From an uncultured Pelagibacteraceae bacterium (lineage in GTDB: Bacteria; Pseudomonadota; Alphaproteobacteria; Pelagibacterales; Pelagibacteraceae), in assembly GCA_902582605.1 (NCBI GenBank), contig CACHSP010000001.1, positions 186,001 to 250,000 of the forward strand: a stretch of DNA of 64,000 nucleotides, in the 5' to 3' direction. The notes beneath the pieces were generated by a model. That model was not told the origin of the DNA. It saw only the letters and a program-made list of their open reading frames with translations, and ran no database searches. This document shows, one piece after another, positions 9,566 to 18,814 of this stretch. Every line of letters begins with the position of its first letter. The first letter of the stretch is position 1. A program made the translations under genes and the position numbers.

Positions 9566-11902
9566 ATGAGCAAAATTTTAAAGAATTTATTTATTGGTTT
9601 TATTAGTTTTTCATTAATTTCATCAATAATTGTTTTAGCTATTTTATGGAATTTTTCTAACAATATACCTGATTACAAATTTTTAAAAAATTACAAACCT
9701 CCTGTCTCAAGCAAGGTTTACTCTGGGAATGGTGATTTAGTTGCAGATTTTTCAAAAGAGAAGAGAATTTTTGTTCCTTATGGTTCAATTCCTCAAAATG
9801 TTATTAATGCTTTCTTATCTGCTGAAGATAAAAATTTTTTTTCTCATCCAGGGGTTGATGCTAAAGGGGTTTTACGAGCAATCATAAATAACATTAGAAA
9901 TGTTCTTACATCTAAAAGACTAGAAGGTGCTTCAACAATTACTCAACAAGTAGCAAAAAACTTTCTTTTAACTAATGAAGTTAGCTTGAACAGGAAAATT
10001 AAAGAAGCCATTTTAGCATTTAGAATTGAAAGAGCATTATCTAAAGAAAGAATACTTGAGTTATATTTAAATCAAATTTACCTCGGTAGTGGAGCTTATG
10101 GAGTAGCTGCTGCAAGTCTAGAGTATTTTGATAAATCAATAAAAGAACTGAATTATGAAGAAGCTGCTTTATTAGCTGCATTGCCTAAGGCGCCAAGTAA
10201 ATATAATCCATATAGAAATATAGAATTAGCAAAATTTAGAAGAGATTTAGTTTTAAAAAATATATTAGACAATAATTTTATAACAGAGAAAAATTATCAA
10301 AATTTCAGAAAAAAAAATATTCAATTAAAAAAAACTAAAAGAGTTTATTTAGAAGATGCTCAATATTATATTGAAGATGTAAGAAAAAATATTATTGAAA
10401 CTTTATCGTATGAAAAAGTTTATAATCAAGGTTTTAATATAAACACACCAATAAATCTAGAATTACAAAAAAATGCAACAAACTCTTTGAGAAATGGATT
10501 GATTAAATATGATCAACGCAAAGGTTGGCGTGGTCCATTGTTAAATAAATCATATTCTAAAAATTGGTCTGATGGTTTAGATAAATATGATTTAGAGAAT
10601 TCTATTGATTGGAAAATTGCAATAATAAAAAAAATTTCTAAATTTTCTGTAGAAATAGAAACAAAAGATAAAATTAAGGGAATCATAGATTACAATAATA
10701 TTTCTTGGACTAAAAAAGAATTAGATGACCTTTTAAGAGTGGGAGACATAATTTATGTAAAGAAAATAAGAAATAATAAGTTTAGCCTTAAACAATTACC
10801 AAAAATAAATGGTGGTATAGTTGTTATGGATCCTTTCACAGGTAGAGTCGTTGCTCTTAGTGGTGGATTTAGTTTTAAAAATAGTGAGTTTAATAGGGCC
10901 TCACAAGCTTTGCGCCAACCCGGTTCAGCATTTAAACCATTTGTTTACGCATTAGCTCTTGAAAATAATTATACACCTTCTTCATTAGTTTTAGATGCGC
11001 CATTAGTCTTAGATCAAGGAACTGATTTAAAAATGTGGAAGCCAGAAAATTATGGAAAAAAATTTTATGGACCATCAACTTTGAGAATTGGTTTGGAAAA
11101 GTCACGAAATTTAATGACAGTAAGAATTGCGCAGAATCTAGGTGTAGATAAAGTTGCCGAACTCTCAAAAAATCTCGGTATTTATGAAAATCCTGATGAG
11201 CTTTTATCCATTTCTCTGGGTTCTGCCGAAACAACTCTTTTAAAACTCACTTCTGCATATTCAGCTTTTGTAAATGGAGGAAAATTAGTTTCACCAATTT
11301 TGATTGATCGTGTTCAGGATAGTGAGGGAAACACAATTTTAAACAATGAAAAAAGATCATGCTTAAATTGTGATAAACTTTCATATACTGGTAAAGACTT
11401 TCCTGATGTAGGAGATAATTTTAAACAGATATTTTCTCCACAAACAGCCTACCAAATTACTTCTTTATTGGAAGGTGTCGTAAAAAGAGGCACAGGAAAA
11501 AAATTAAGAGATCTAAATTTGAATCTTGCAGGCAAAACAGGAACAACTAATAAGAACACTGATGCGTGGTTTATTGGTTATACTTCAAATTACGTTATAG
11601 GAGTATATGTTGGAATGGATAATCCACAACCATTAGGTAAATTTGAAACTGGTTCAAAAACAGCTTTACCAATTTTTAAGGAATTTATCGAATCAGCTAT
11701 AAAAAAATCTGATGCTCGACCATTTAAAGTTGCCGATGGGATCACAATGATGGTAGTTGACCCGACAACAGGTCAAAAAGCAAAATTTTCATCTAAAGAT
11801 ACAATTTTAGAAGCATATAAAAGCAAGAATGTTATTGATGGCAAAGTGTTATATTCAAATAATAATAGATTAGATACGAATAATATATTAAAGTTTTATT
11901 AA
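9566..11902 (+). CDS. mrcA: Penicillin-binding protein 1A (bifunctional peptidoglycan synthase)
   Basis: A 778-residue class A PBP anchored by one N-terminal membrane helix (about residues 8-29). The GT51 transglycosylase domain has AEDKNFF with catalytic Glu87 and GASTITQQVAKN at 121-132. After an inserted OB-like region (about 320-420) comes the transpeptidase domain, with SxxK in PGSAFKPF (Ser454), SRN at 513-515 and KTGTT beginning at Lys657. The product polymerises and cross-links peptidoglycan at the outer face of the inner membrane. The stop codon shares one base with the prfB start, implying co-transcription. TATAAT occurs at 9551-9556, unusually close to the start codon. Confidence 0.95.
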   Translation: MSKILKNLFIGFISFSLISSIIVLAILWNFSNNIPDYKFLKNYKPPVSSKVYSGNGDLVADFSKEKRIFVPYGSIPQNVINAFLSAEDKNFFSHPGVDAKGVLRAIINNIRNVLTSKRLEGASTITQQVAKNFLLTNEVSLNRKIKEAILAFRIERALSKERILELYLNQIYLGSGAYGVAAASLEYFDKSIKELNYEEAALLAALPKAPSKYNPYRNIELAKFRRDLVLKNILDNNFITEKNYQNFRKKNIQLKKTKRVYLEDAQYYIEDVRKNIIETLSYEKVYNQGFNINTPINLELQKNATNSLRNGLIKYDQRKGWRGPLLNKSYSKNWSDGLDKYDLENSIDWKIAIIKKISKFSVEIETKDKIKGIIDYNNISWTKKELDDLLRVGDIIYVKKIRNNKFSLKQLPKINGGIVVMDPFTGRVVALSGGFSFKNSEFNRASQALRQPGSAFKPFVYALALENNYTPSSLVLDAPLVLDQGTDLKMWKPENYGKKFYGPSTLRIGLEKSRNLMTVRIAQNLGVDKVAELSKNLGIYENPDELLSISLGSAETTLLKLTSAYSAFVNGGKLVSPILIDRVQDSEGNTILNNEKRSCLNCDKLSYTGKDFPDVGDNFKQIFSPQTAYQITSLLEGVVKRGTGKKLRDLNLNLAGKTGTTNKNTDAWFIGYTSNYVIGVYVGMDNPQPLGKFETGSKTALPIFKEFIESAIKKSDARPFKVADGITMMVVDPTTGQKAKFSSKDTILEAYKSKNVIDGKVLYSNNNRLDTNNILKFY

Positions 11903-12994
11903 TGGACCATAAATATACAGATTATAAAAAAGAGATTGAAAAAATAAATCAAAGAGTTAAGGAGTATCTTTGATAAAAATAAGATAGATTTAAAATTACA
12001 AAGTCATAATAAAACAATTCTAAATCCTGATTTTTGGCAGGATAAGTCTAACTCAAAAAAAATACTTAAAGAAAAAAAATTGTATGAAGATCTGATCAAT
12101 TCTCACAAAAGCTCCTTAAGTCAATTAAAGGATTTAGGGGAGTTGTATGAATTAGCTTTAGAGGAAAATAATACCAACATACAAAATGAGGTTTTAGAAA
12201 GCATCAAGAAGTTAAGAAAATTAGCAAAAAAAAATGAAATCAATTGTTTTTTATCAAATGAATCTGACTCTTTTGATTGTTACATAGAAATTCATGCTGG
12301 CGCTGGTGGCACTGAAAGCCAAGATTGGGCAGATATGTTGAGAAGAATGTATTTAAAGTGGTCTGATAATAAAAATTATAAATCAAAATTAATAAGTGAA
12401 CACAAGGGTGATGAGGCAGGTATAAAATCTTCAACAATTAAAATTGAAGGTGATTATGTATTTGGTTGGCTAAAAAAAGAGTCTGGTATTCACAGATTAG
12501 TAAGAATTTCACCATTTGATTCAGGTGCAAGACGTCATACTAGTTTTGCTAGTATTTGGGTTTATCCAGTGGTGGATGAAAATATTAATATTGAAATTCA
12601 AGATAAAGATTTGAGAATAGACACTTACAGATCTAGTGGCGCTGGTGGTCAACATGTTAATACAACTGATAGTGCAGTTAGAATTACTCATTTACCAACT
12701 AAAATTGTAGTTCAATGTCAAAATGAAAGATCTCAACATAAAAATAAGGAAACATGCATGAATATGCTTAGAGCAAGACTCTATGATTTTGAAATAAAAA
12801 AAAAAGAGAAACAAAATGAAAATACAGAGTCATCAAAATCTGAAATAGGTTGGGGACATCAAATAAGATCTTATGTTTTACAACCATATAGATTAGTAAA
12901 AGATAATAGATCGAACTTTGAAAGTTCTAATCCAGATAAGATTTTAGATGGAGAAATTGATGAATTTTTAGAACAATCGCTGTATCAAACATAA
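11902..12994 (+). CDS. prfB: Peptide chain release factor 2 (programmed +1 frameshift)
   Basis: RF2 recognises UGA and UAA. Frame zero runs from ATG 11902 for 23 codons to CTT TGA (11968-11973); reading resumes in the +1 frame at GAT 11972 and continues to the stop at 12992-12994, giving 363 residues, close to the 365 of E. coli RF2. The junction is the classical autoregulatory site: a Shine-Dalgarno-like AAGGAG just upstream of CTTTGA. The second part holds the anticodon-mimic SPF in RISPFDSGARRH and the catalytic GGQ in SSGAGGQHVNTT. The ATG overlaps the mrcA stop by one base, and the stop overlaps the next start by one base. Confidence 0.96.
11959..11973 (+). promoter_or_regulatory. RF2 programmed frameshift site
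   Basis: AAGGAG at 11959-11964, three bases TAT, then CTTTGA at 11968-11973. The internal Shine-Dalgarno-like element at this short spacing and the slippery CTT before an in-frame UGA are the standard elements for +1 frameshifting in prfB. When RF2 is scarce, termination at UGA is slow and ribosomes slip to make more RF2. Downstream sequence in the +1 frame stays open for 340 codons. Confidence 0.95.
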
Positions 12995-15180
12995 TGAAAA
13001 TATTTCTTAAATTTTTTATAACTATATTATTTCTAATATTTATTACTTTAACGTACCTAAGTATTTTTGGAGTTGAGACCGACAAATTTAATAGCCAAAT
13101 AACAGAAAAAATTCGAAAATTTGATAAGAATTTAGAAGTTGAGTTAAAAGAAATAAAATTAATTTTAGATCCATTTCAATTTAAACTTCAAGCCAAAACT
13201 ATTGGTACAAATTTAATAAATCAAAGCAAAAAAATAGAAATTGAAAATATTAAAACACAAGTTTCGTTAAAGTCATTGATAGAAGATAAGTTTTCAATTG
13301 AAAATTTAGAGATTTCGTCAAAATCTCTTGAATTAAAAAACTTAATTTCTTTTTTAAGATTATTTCAAAATACTCCTGAACTATTCATAATGGAAAAAGC
13401 AATTAAAAAAGGATACTTGATTACTAACATAAAGTTAGAATTTGACTCAAATGGAAATATTAAGAGTAATTATGAGATTAATGGTATTGTAAAAGATGTT
13501 GAACTAAATGTATTGAAAAAATACAATTTACAAAAATTAGACTTTATTTTTGATTATAGTAGTAATAATTTTTTAGTAAAAGATCTTAATTTTAGATTTG
13601 ATAAAATACGAATTTCTTCAGAAAAAGTATCAATTAAAAAAAAGAATGATGATTTTTTTGTAGATGGTGCCTTTGCGCATAAAAAGTCTGATTTAGATAA
13701 AAGAAATATAAATTTATTAATTAAACCATTTTTAACAAATTTTGATATAGAAAAAATATCATTGAGTTCCAATAATAATTTTTCTTTTGAAATACAAAAA
13801 GGATTTAAATTTGAAAATTTTAAAATTAATTCAGAAATATTAGTCCATGAATTAATTATACCTAATAATTTGAAAGTAAAAAGATTTTTTCCTAAACAAA
13901 AAAAAACAATCTCTTTTTTTGATCAAAAAATAAAATTACAATATGAAAAGAATAATTTTACTTTTGAGGGAAATGGAAACTTACTATATCAAGTTGATAA
14001 TGATAATATAGATTATTTTTTTTCAAATAAGGATAAAACTAAAAACTTTGAAATAATTTTAAGAATAAAAGATAACCCTTTTAAGATTGATTATTTGAAT
14101 TACAAAAAAAAGGAGAAAAATGAAATTGTCTTGAATTTCAAAGGTTCTCAAAATAAAAATAACGAACTATTAATAAAATCCTTTAATCTAAATGAGGATG
14201 AAAACTTTATTAAAATAAAAAATTTAGTCTTTAATGAAAAACTTCAAATTTCTGGATTAGATGAGGTCAATTTAGATTATCTTGATGATGGTAAACAAAA
14301 AAACTCAATCAGATTGAAAAGGAACAAAAAAGAATATTTTTTAACTGGGTCTAGTTTTAATGCTGATAATTTAATTGAGGACTTATTATCAAATGATAAT
14401 AAAGGTTCAAAAATTATAGATATAAATAGTAATTTGGAAATTGATATTGAAAAAATTTTTTTAGATAGTGAGTATTATCTAAGAGATTTTAAAGGAGATA
14501 TTTCAATTAAAAATAGTGAAATACAAAAAGCTAACTTAATAGGAAGTTTTTCAAAAAATAAAAAACTTAAATTCACAATTAATAGTGTTGATAATAATAA
14601 AATCACCACCTTGTTTGTTGATGAGGCAAAACCTTTTGTAAAAAGATATAAATTTATAAAAGGTTTCGATGAAGGATCACTCGATTTTTATAGTTCAAAA
14701 AAATCAAAAAAATCTGTTTCTCAAATAAAAATTTATGATTTCAAATTAAAAGAGCTACCTTTATTGACAAAAATTCTTACCCTGGCATCCTTACAAGGTA
14801 TTGCAGATATTTTATCTGGAGAAGGAATACGTTTCACAGAATTTGAGATGAACTTTAAGAATGAGGGTAATTTGATAACCATTGACGAAATTTATGCAAT
14901 TGGTCCAGCAATATCTATTTTAATGGAGGGCTATGTTGAAAAAAACAAATTAATTAGTTTAAAGGGTACATTGGTGCCAGCCACAACAATTAATAATTTT
15001 ATTGGTTCATTACCTGTGCTAGGTGAAATACTAGTTGGAAAAAAAACTGGTGAGGGAGTATTTGGAGTAAGTTTTAAGATTAAAGGACCTCCAAAAAATT
15101 TAAAAACTTCAGTTAATCCTGTTAAAACTTTAACACCCAGATTTATTACAAGAACATTGGAAAAAATTAAAAAGAATTAA
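12994..15180 (+). CDS. AsmA-like / YhdP-type envelope protein
   Basis: A 728-residue Lys/Asn-rich protein with one N-terminal membrane helix (residues about 3-24) and a long beta-strand-rich periplasmic body. The C-terminal 170 residues resemble the AsmA_2/DUF3971 region of YhdP-like proteins: LPLLTKILTLASLQGIADIL, a strand repeat, GTLVPATTINNFIGSLPVLG and GVFGVSFKIKGPPKNLKTSV. Members of this superfamily are now seen as bridge-like proteins that move phospholipids between inner and outer membranes; that role is transferred by family. The start overlaps the prfB stop by one base (TAATG), and the 3' end overlaps the convergent tyrS by four bases. Confidence 0.72.
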   Translation: MKIFLKFFITILFLIFITLTYLSIFGVETDKFNSQITEKIRKFDKNLEVELKEIKLILDPFQFKLQAKTIGTNLINQSKKIEIENIKTQVSLKSLIEDKFSIENLEISSKSLELKNLISFLRLFQNTPELFIMEKAIKKGYLITNIKLEFDSNGNIKSNYEINGIVKDVELNVLKKYNLQKLDFIFDYSSNNFLVKDLNFRFDKIRISSEKVSIKKKNDDFFVDGAFAHKKSDLDKRNINLLIKPFLTNFDIEKISLSSNNNFSFEIQKGFKFENFKINSEILVHELIIPNNLKVKRFFPKQKKTISFFDQKIKLQYEKNNFTFEGNGNLLYQVDNDNIDYFFSNKDKTKNFEIILRIKDNPFKIDYLNYKKKEKNEIVLNFKGSQNKNNELLIKSFNLNEDENFIKIKNLVFNEKLQISGLDEVNLDYLDDGKQKNSIRLKRNKKEYFLTGSSFNADNLIEDLLSNDNKGSKIIDINSNLEIDIEKIFLDSEYYLRDFKGDISIKNSEIQKANLIGSFSKNKKLKFTINSVDNNKITTLFVDEAKPFVKRYKFIKGFDEGSLDFYSSKKSKKSVSQIKIYDFKLKELPLLTKILTLASLQGIADILSGEGIRFTEFEMNFKNEGNLITIDEIYAIGPAISILMEGYVEKNKLISLKGTLVPATTINNFIGSLPVLGEILVGKKTGEGVFGVSFKIKGPPKNLKTSVNPVKTLTPRFITRTLEKIKKN

Positions 15181-16406
15181 CCTAACTCAATCTTTAAATG
15201 TCTTTTTTTCCCCACTGAAAGTTTTAAATAATTTTGTCTGAACAATTCATGAGAAATAATTAGATTTTCTTGAGATATAATTTCATCATTAAGTTTTATT
15301 GCATTTCCTTTAATAAGACGTCTGATTTCACTCTTTGAATTTTCTAACTTAGATAATATCACGAGATCTATAATACTCATTTTATTTTCAATATCGGTTT
15401 TCTTAATTTTAATTGAAGGTAAATTTGAACCAAGCGAAGTTCCAGAGAAAGCTTCTTTTGCAGCTTGCTCTGAACTTTTAGCAGCTTTAAGACCATGAAG
15501 CATAGCAGTTGTCTCGTTAGCTAGCCTAATTTTAAGTTTATTAATGTTTTCATCCTTCATTTTATCAATTTCCTCAATATCTAAATCTGTAAACATTTTT
15601 AAAAATTTTATTACATCTCTGTCATCAATATTTCTCCAAAATTGCCAATAGTCATATGATGATAATAATTTTTCATCTAACCAAATGGCACCTGACTCAG
15701 TTTTTCCCATTTTTGCTCCTGAGGATAATGTAATTAGAGGGGTAGTTAAACCATAAGCTTGTTTACTAGAATATCTTTTTATAAGTTCTGTTCCATTGAC
15801 AATGTTTCCCCATTGATCAGAACCCCCTATTTGTAAGGAACAATTCTCTTTTTTATTAAGCTCTAAAAAATCATAAGCTTGCAAAATCATATAATTAAAT
15901 TCCATATAACTTAAAGATTGTTCTCTATCCAATCTAGTTTTAACACTTTCGAAAGTAAGCATTTTATTAATTGTAAAATGTTTTCCTATTTCTCTTAAAA
16001 ATGAAATATAGTTTAAATTTTTAAGCCAGGAATAATTATTTACAAAAATAGGTTTTGTTTTTGGATCTTTATTATTTAAAAATTTTTTTAATATTTTTTC
16101 AATATTTTTTGTATTTTTATCAATTTCTTTTTCAGTTAAAATTTTCCTTGTTTTGTCCTTACCCGAAGGATCTCCAATTCTGGTAGTCCCTCCACCTAAT
16201 AAGACAATCGGTCTGTGCCCATATTTCTGAAGAAGTCTAAGACACATAATTTGAAGCAAGCTTCCAACATGAAGACTTTCAGCAGTACAATCAAAACCTA
16301 TGTAACCTCTAATTTTTTCTTTATTTATTAATTTGGATAATTCATTTTCATTCGTACATTGATAGAAGTAGCCTCTATCTTTAAATTCTTTTAAAAATTT
16401 ATCCAT
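15177..16406 (-). CDS. tyrS: Tyrosine--tRNA ligase
   Basis: A 409-residue class I synthetase. The HIGH-equivalent is HVGSLLQ, the KMSKS-equivalent is KMGKTESG, and the tRNA/tyrosine pocket segment SYMEFNYMILQAYDF with GGSDQWGNI is characteristic. An S4-like RNA-binding region forms the C-terminus (LVILSKLENSKSEIRRLI, then INLNDE-like spacing). A six-residue longer form starting at TTG 16424 is possible, but the ATG at 16404-16406 gives the usual MDKFLKEFKDRG opening and is preferred. The gene is divergent from anmK, with 47 bases between the start codons. Confidence 0.95.
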   Translation of the reverse strand: MDKFLKEFKDRGYFYQCTNENELSKLINKEKIRGYIGFDCTAESLHVGSLLQIMCLRLLQKYGHRPIVLLGGGTTRIGDPSGKDKTRKILTEKEIDKNTKNIEKILKKFLNNKDPKTKPIFVNNYSWLKNLNYISFLREIGKHFTINKMLTFESVKTRLDREQSLSYMEFNYMILQAYDFLELNKKENCSLQIGGSDQWGNIVNGTELIKRYSSKQAYGLTTPLITLSSGAKMGKTESGAIWLDEKLLSSYDYWQFWRNIDDRDVIKFLKMFTDLDIEEIDKMKDENINKLKIRLANETTAMLHGLKAAKSSEQAAKEAFSGTSLGSNLPSIKIKKTDIENKMSIIDLVILSKLENSKSEIRRLIKGNAIKLNDEIISQENLIISHELFRQNYLKLSVGKKRHLKIELG

Positions 16407-16453
16407 AAGTCTATAGTTCCACAATATACATTATTTAATAAAAAAAAATAAGA

Positions 16454-17599
16454 ATGGATAAGATTTATACAGCAATGGGTTTAATGAGTGGTACCTCATC
16501 AGATGGAGTAGATGTATCCATAATTAAGTCAGATGGTAATCAAGAATTTTCAATACTAATTGATAAATATTTTCAATATGATGAAGAATTAACTCAAAAA
16601 ATACTAAAAATTAGGGATAAAATCTTAAGTCCAGATCATTTAACCAAATATCAAGTTGAAATCAAAGATTTAGAAAGAGAAATAACTTTATTTCATTTTA
16701 AGGCTGTTAATAAGAGCCTTGAATTATCAAAATCTGATGTTGATTTAATTGGTTTCCATGGTCAAACAATATTTCATGCTCCAGAAAAAAAAATTACAAA
16801 ACAATTGGGTGATGGATTGCTACTATCTCAATTAACTAAAAAGAAAGTTATTTATAATTTTAGACAAAATGATTTAGAAACTGGGGGGCAGGGTGCTCCT
16901 CTAGCACCAATCTTTCATAATGCTTTAGCTAATGAATTAAATGAAAAATTTAATTTAGGTTTTCCAATGAATATTCTTAATATTGGAGGTATTTCTAATG
17001 TTACCTCTATAATAGAATGTAATAATTTGGGTTTAGAAGAAAAAATTTATGCCTGTGATATTGGACCTGGCAATTGTTTGATAGACGAATGGATGAGAAA
17101 AAATTCAAAAAAAGGGTACGACAAAGAAGGTTTAGTAGCAAGATCTGGAAAAACAGACAAATTAATTTTAAATCAAGCTTTGGACAATTTTACTGAACAA
17201 TCTAATTTTGAAAAATCTTTAGATATTAAAAATTTTGATATTTTTTTTGCAAAAGGACTTTCATTAGATGATGGTGCTGCAACTATTACTGATTTCACTG
17301 CTAAATTAATTTCCAATGGAATAGATTTTATTGACAATAAGAATAATTCTCAAAAAAGTAAATGGTTAGTATGTGGGGGAGGAAGAAAAAATAAATATCT
17401 CATAGAAAGTATAAAAAATAATTTTGATTATATAAATCTTAATTCAATTGATCAATATGGATTAGATGGCGACTTTATCGAGTCTCAAGCTTTTGCTTTT
17501 TTAGCGATAAGATCATTAAAAGGTATGCCTATTTCATTTCCAAATACGACTAGATGTACAAAATCGGTAACTGGTGGAGTTTTAGTCGAAAATTTTTAA
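16454..17599 (+). CDS. anmK: Anhydro-N-acetylmuramic acid kinase
   Basis: A 381-residue sugar kinase that phosphorylates and opens 1,6-anhydroMurNAc, returning peptidoglycan turnover products to the cell. The signature AMGLMSGTSSDGVDVSI opens the protein; GFHGQTIFHAP, ETGGQGAPLAPIFH and NIGGISNVT follow, with DIGPGNCLIDEWM and the ATP-site CGGGRKN near the C-terminus. Length and motif order are normal. The stop overlaps the convergent hydrolase gene by four bases. Confidence 0.93.
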   Translation: MDKIYTAMGLMSGTSSDGVDVSIIKSDGNQEFSILIDKYFQYDEELTQKILKIRDKILSPDHLTKYQVEIKDLEREITLFHFKAVNKSLELSKSDVDLIGFHGQTIFHAPEKKITKQLGDGLLLSQLTKKKVIYNFRQNDLETGGQGAPLAPIFHNALANELNEKFNLGFPMNILNIGGISNVTSIIECNNLGLEEKIYACDIGPGNCLIDEWMRKNSKKGYDKEGLVARSGKTDKLILNQALDNFTEQSNFEKSLDIKNFDIFFAKGLSLDDGAATITDFTAKLISNGIDFIDNKNNSQKSKWLVCGGGRKNKYLIESIKNNFDYINLNSIDQYGLDGDFIESQAFAFLAIRSLKGMPISFPNTTRCTKSVTGGVLVENF

Positions 17600-18252
17600 T
17601 ACAAAGCTGTTTCTTTTTTAATGTATTTATCAAGAGACTTTGAAAGTGTATTCTCATTTTTTGAAAAAAAATGATTTGCCTCTGAGATTGATTGAAATTC
17701 AACTTTAATACCTTTTTGTGCACTTAATCTTTTATTTAGTTCATTGATATGTTCAACAGGCACCAATTCATCTTTTTTTCCATAAATCATTATCCCAGAA
17801 GTTGGACACGGAGACAAAAATGAAAAATCATAAACATTTGGTTGGGGAGAGATTGCGACAAATCTATTTATCTCTGGTCTCCTCATTAAAAGTTGCATAG
17901 CAATCAATGACCCAAAAGAAAAACCTGAAACCCAACACTGAGAATTATCAAAATTTTCTCTCTCTAACCAATCAAGAGCTGCTGCAGCATCTGCTAATTC
18001 ACCTTGGCCATTATCAAATTCTCCATCACTCTTTCCTACACCTCTAAAATTTACTCTGCAAACTGAAAAATCATTTTCCATAAAAGTATGAAAAGTTTCT
18101 ACAACAACTTTATTATTCATTGTCCCTCCATACTGAGGGTGTGGTTGTAAAACTAAAGCTATTGGTGAAGTGTTTTTTTTACTCTTATAATATTTGGCTT
18201 CAAGTCTACCTGCGGGTCCTGGAATAAATATTTCTAATATTTTATTTTCCAT
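17596..18252 (-). CDS. Alpha/beta hydrolase
   Basis: A 218-residue cytoplasmic alpha/beta hydrolase related to the small COG2945 group. It begins with a PGPAGRLEAKYY strand pair, has LQPHPQYGGTMNNKVV as the oxyanion region, RGVGKSDG, a nucleophile elbow GFSFGS, and the later DELVP acid and HFF histidine regions (KKDELVPVEH, SEANHFFSK). All three catalytic residues therefore seem present. The substrate cannot be told. It is transcribed toward anmK and divergent from iscR, with a promoter-bearing gap of 135 bases between. Confidence 0.8.
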   Translation of the reverse strand: MENKILEIFIPGPAGRLEAKYYKSKKNTSPIALVLQPHPQYGGTMNNKVVVETFHTFMENDFSVCRVNFRGVGKSDGEFDNGQGELADAAAALDWLERENFDNSQCWVSGFSFGSLIAMQLLMRRPEINRFVAISPQPNVYDFSFLSPCPTSGIMIYGKKDELVPVEHINELNKRLSAQKGIKVEFQSISEANHFFSKNENTLSKSLDKYIKKETALY

Positions 18253-18339
18253 AATTGTTATTGATTATTATTCTCAAAAAAAAAATTAGGTTTATCACAA
18301 CTGCGTGACAAAATGTTAGCTTTTTTTTTACTATGATAC

Positions 18340-18367
18340 TTGACTATTTTGGTCAGGTTTATATATA
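18340..18367 (+). promoter_or_regulatory. Candidate promoter and Fe-S/iron operator of the isc/suf operon
   Basis: TTGACT at 18340-18345 and TATATA at 18362-18367, separated by 16 bases, form a good sigma-70-type promoter about 20 bases before the iscR ATG. Overlapping the -35 box is the imperfect palindrome TGACTATTTTGGTCA (18341-18355), a TGA-N9-TCA arrangement resembling the iron-responsive sites bound by Rrf2 regulators (IscR/RirA) in alphaproteobacteria. Binding here would block the polymerase, as expected for autorepression by the iscR product. The operator reading is inference from position and symmetry. Confidence 0.55.
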
Positions 18368-18387
18368 CCCCAATAAAATAAGGAATT

Positions 18388-18813
18388 ATGAGACTTACTT
18401 CTAAAGGCAGATATGCGGTAATGGCTTTAGTGGATCTGGCTAGATTTGACGGAATTAATCCAGTTTCTCTAAGGGATATATCTTTAAGACAAGGCATTTC
18501 GTTAGATTATTTAGAACAAATTTTTTCAAAATTGAGAAAAAAAGAAATTGTTCAAAGCGTTAGAGGAACTCAAGGTGGATATATTTTAAATAGGAAAGCA
18601 AAAGAAATAAAATTAATAAATATTTTTGATGCAGTAGATGAAAAAGTAAAAACTGTCCAATGTAAAAAAGAGTCAAAAAAAGGATGCAATGGTAAATCTA
18701 CAAAATGTTTAACTCACAATCTTTGGGATGAACTTGAAACTCACATTAATAATTTTTTTGATAAAAAAAGTTTAGATGACTTAGTAAAAGAAAACTTTGA
18801 AAGAAGATTATAA
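18388..18813 (+). CDS. iscR: Rrf2-family Fe-S cluster regulator (IscR-like)
   Basis: A 141-residue Rrf2 regulator. The winged helix-turn-helix is [18 protein letters not shown] followed by [20 protein letters not shown] and the wing RGTQGGYIL. Cluster ligands of the IscR type are present: Cys92, Cys100, Cys107 and His110 (spacing slightly wider than the 92/98/104/107 of E. coli). This predicts an Fe-S-sensing repressor of the suf genes that follow two bases later. Naming it SufR or RirA-like would also be defensible; the cysteines favour IscR. Confidence 0.88.
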   Translation: MRLTSKGRYAVMALVDLARFDGINPVSLRDISLRQGISLDYLEQIFSKLRKKEIVQSVRGTQGGYILNRKAKEIKLINIFDAVDEKVKTVQCKKESKKGCNGKSTKCLTHNLWDELETHINNFFDKKSLDDLVKENFERRL

Positions 18814-18814
18814 A

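Noticed and set aside
12080-12994. prfB beginning at an internal TTG near 12080
   Set aside because: This would remove the N-terminal domain; the upstream frame and CTTTGA site show that the gene begins at 11902 with a programmed frameshift.
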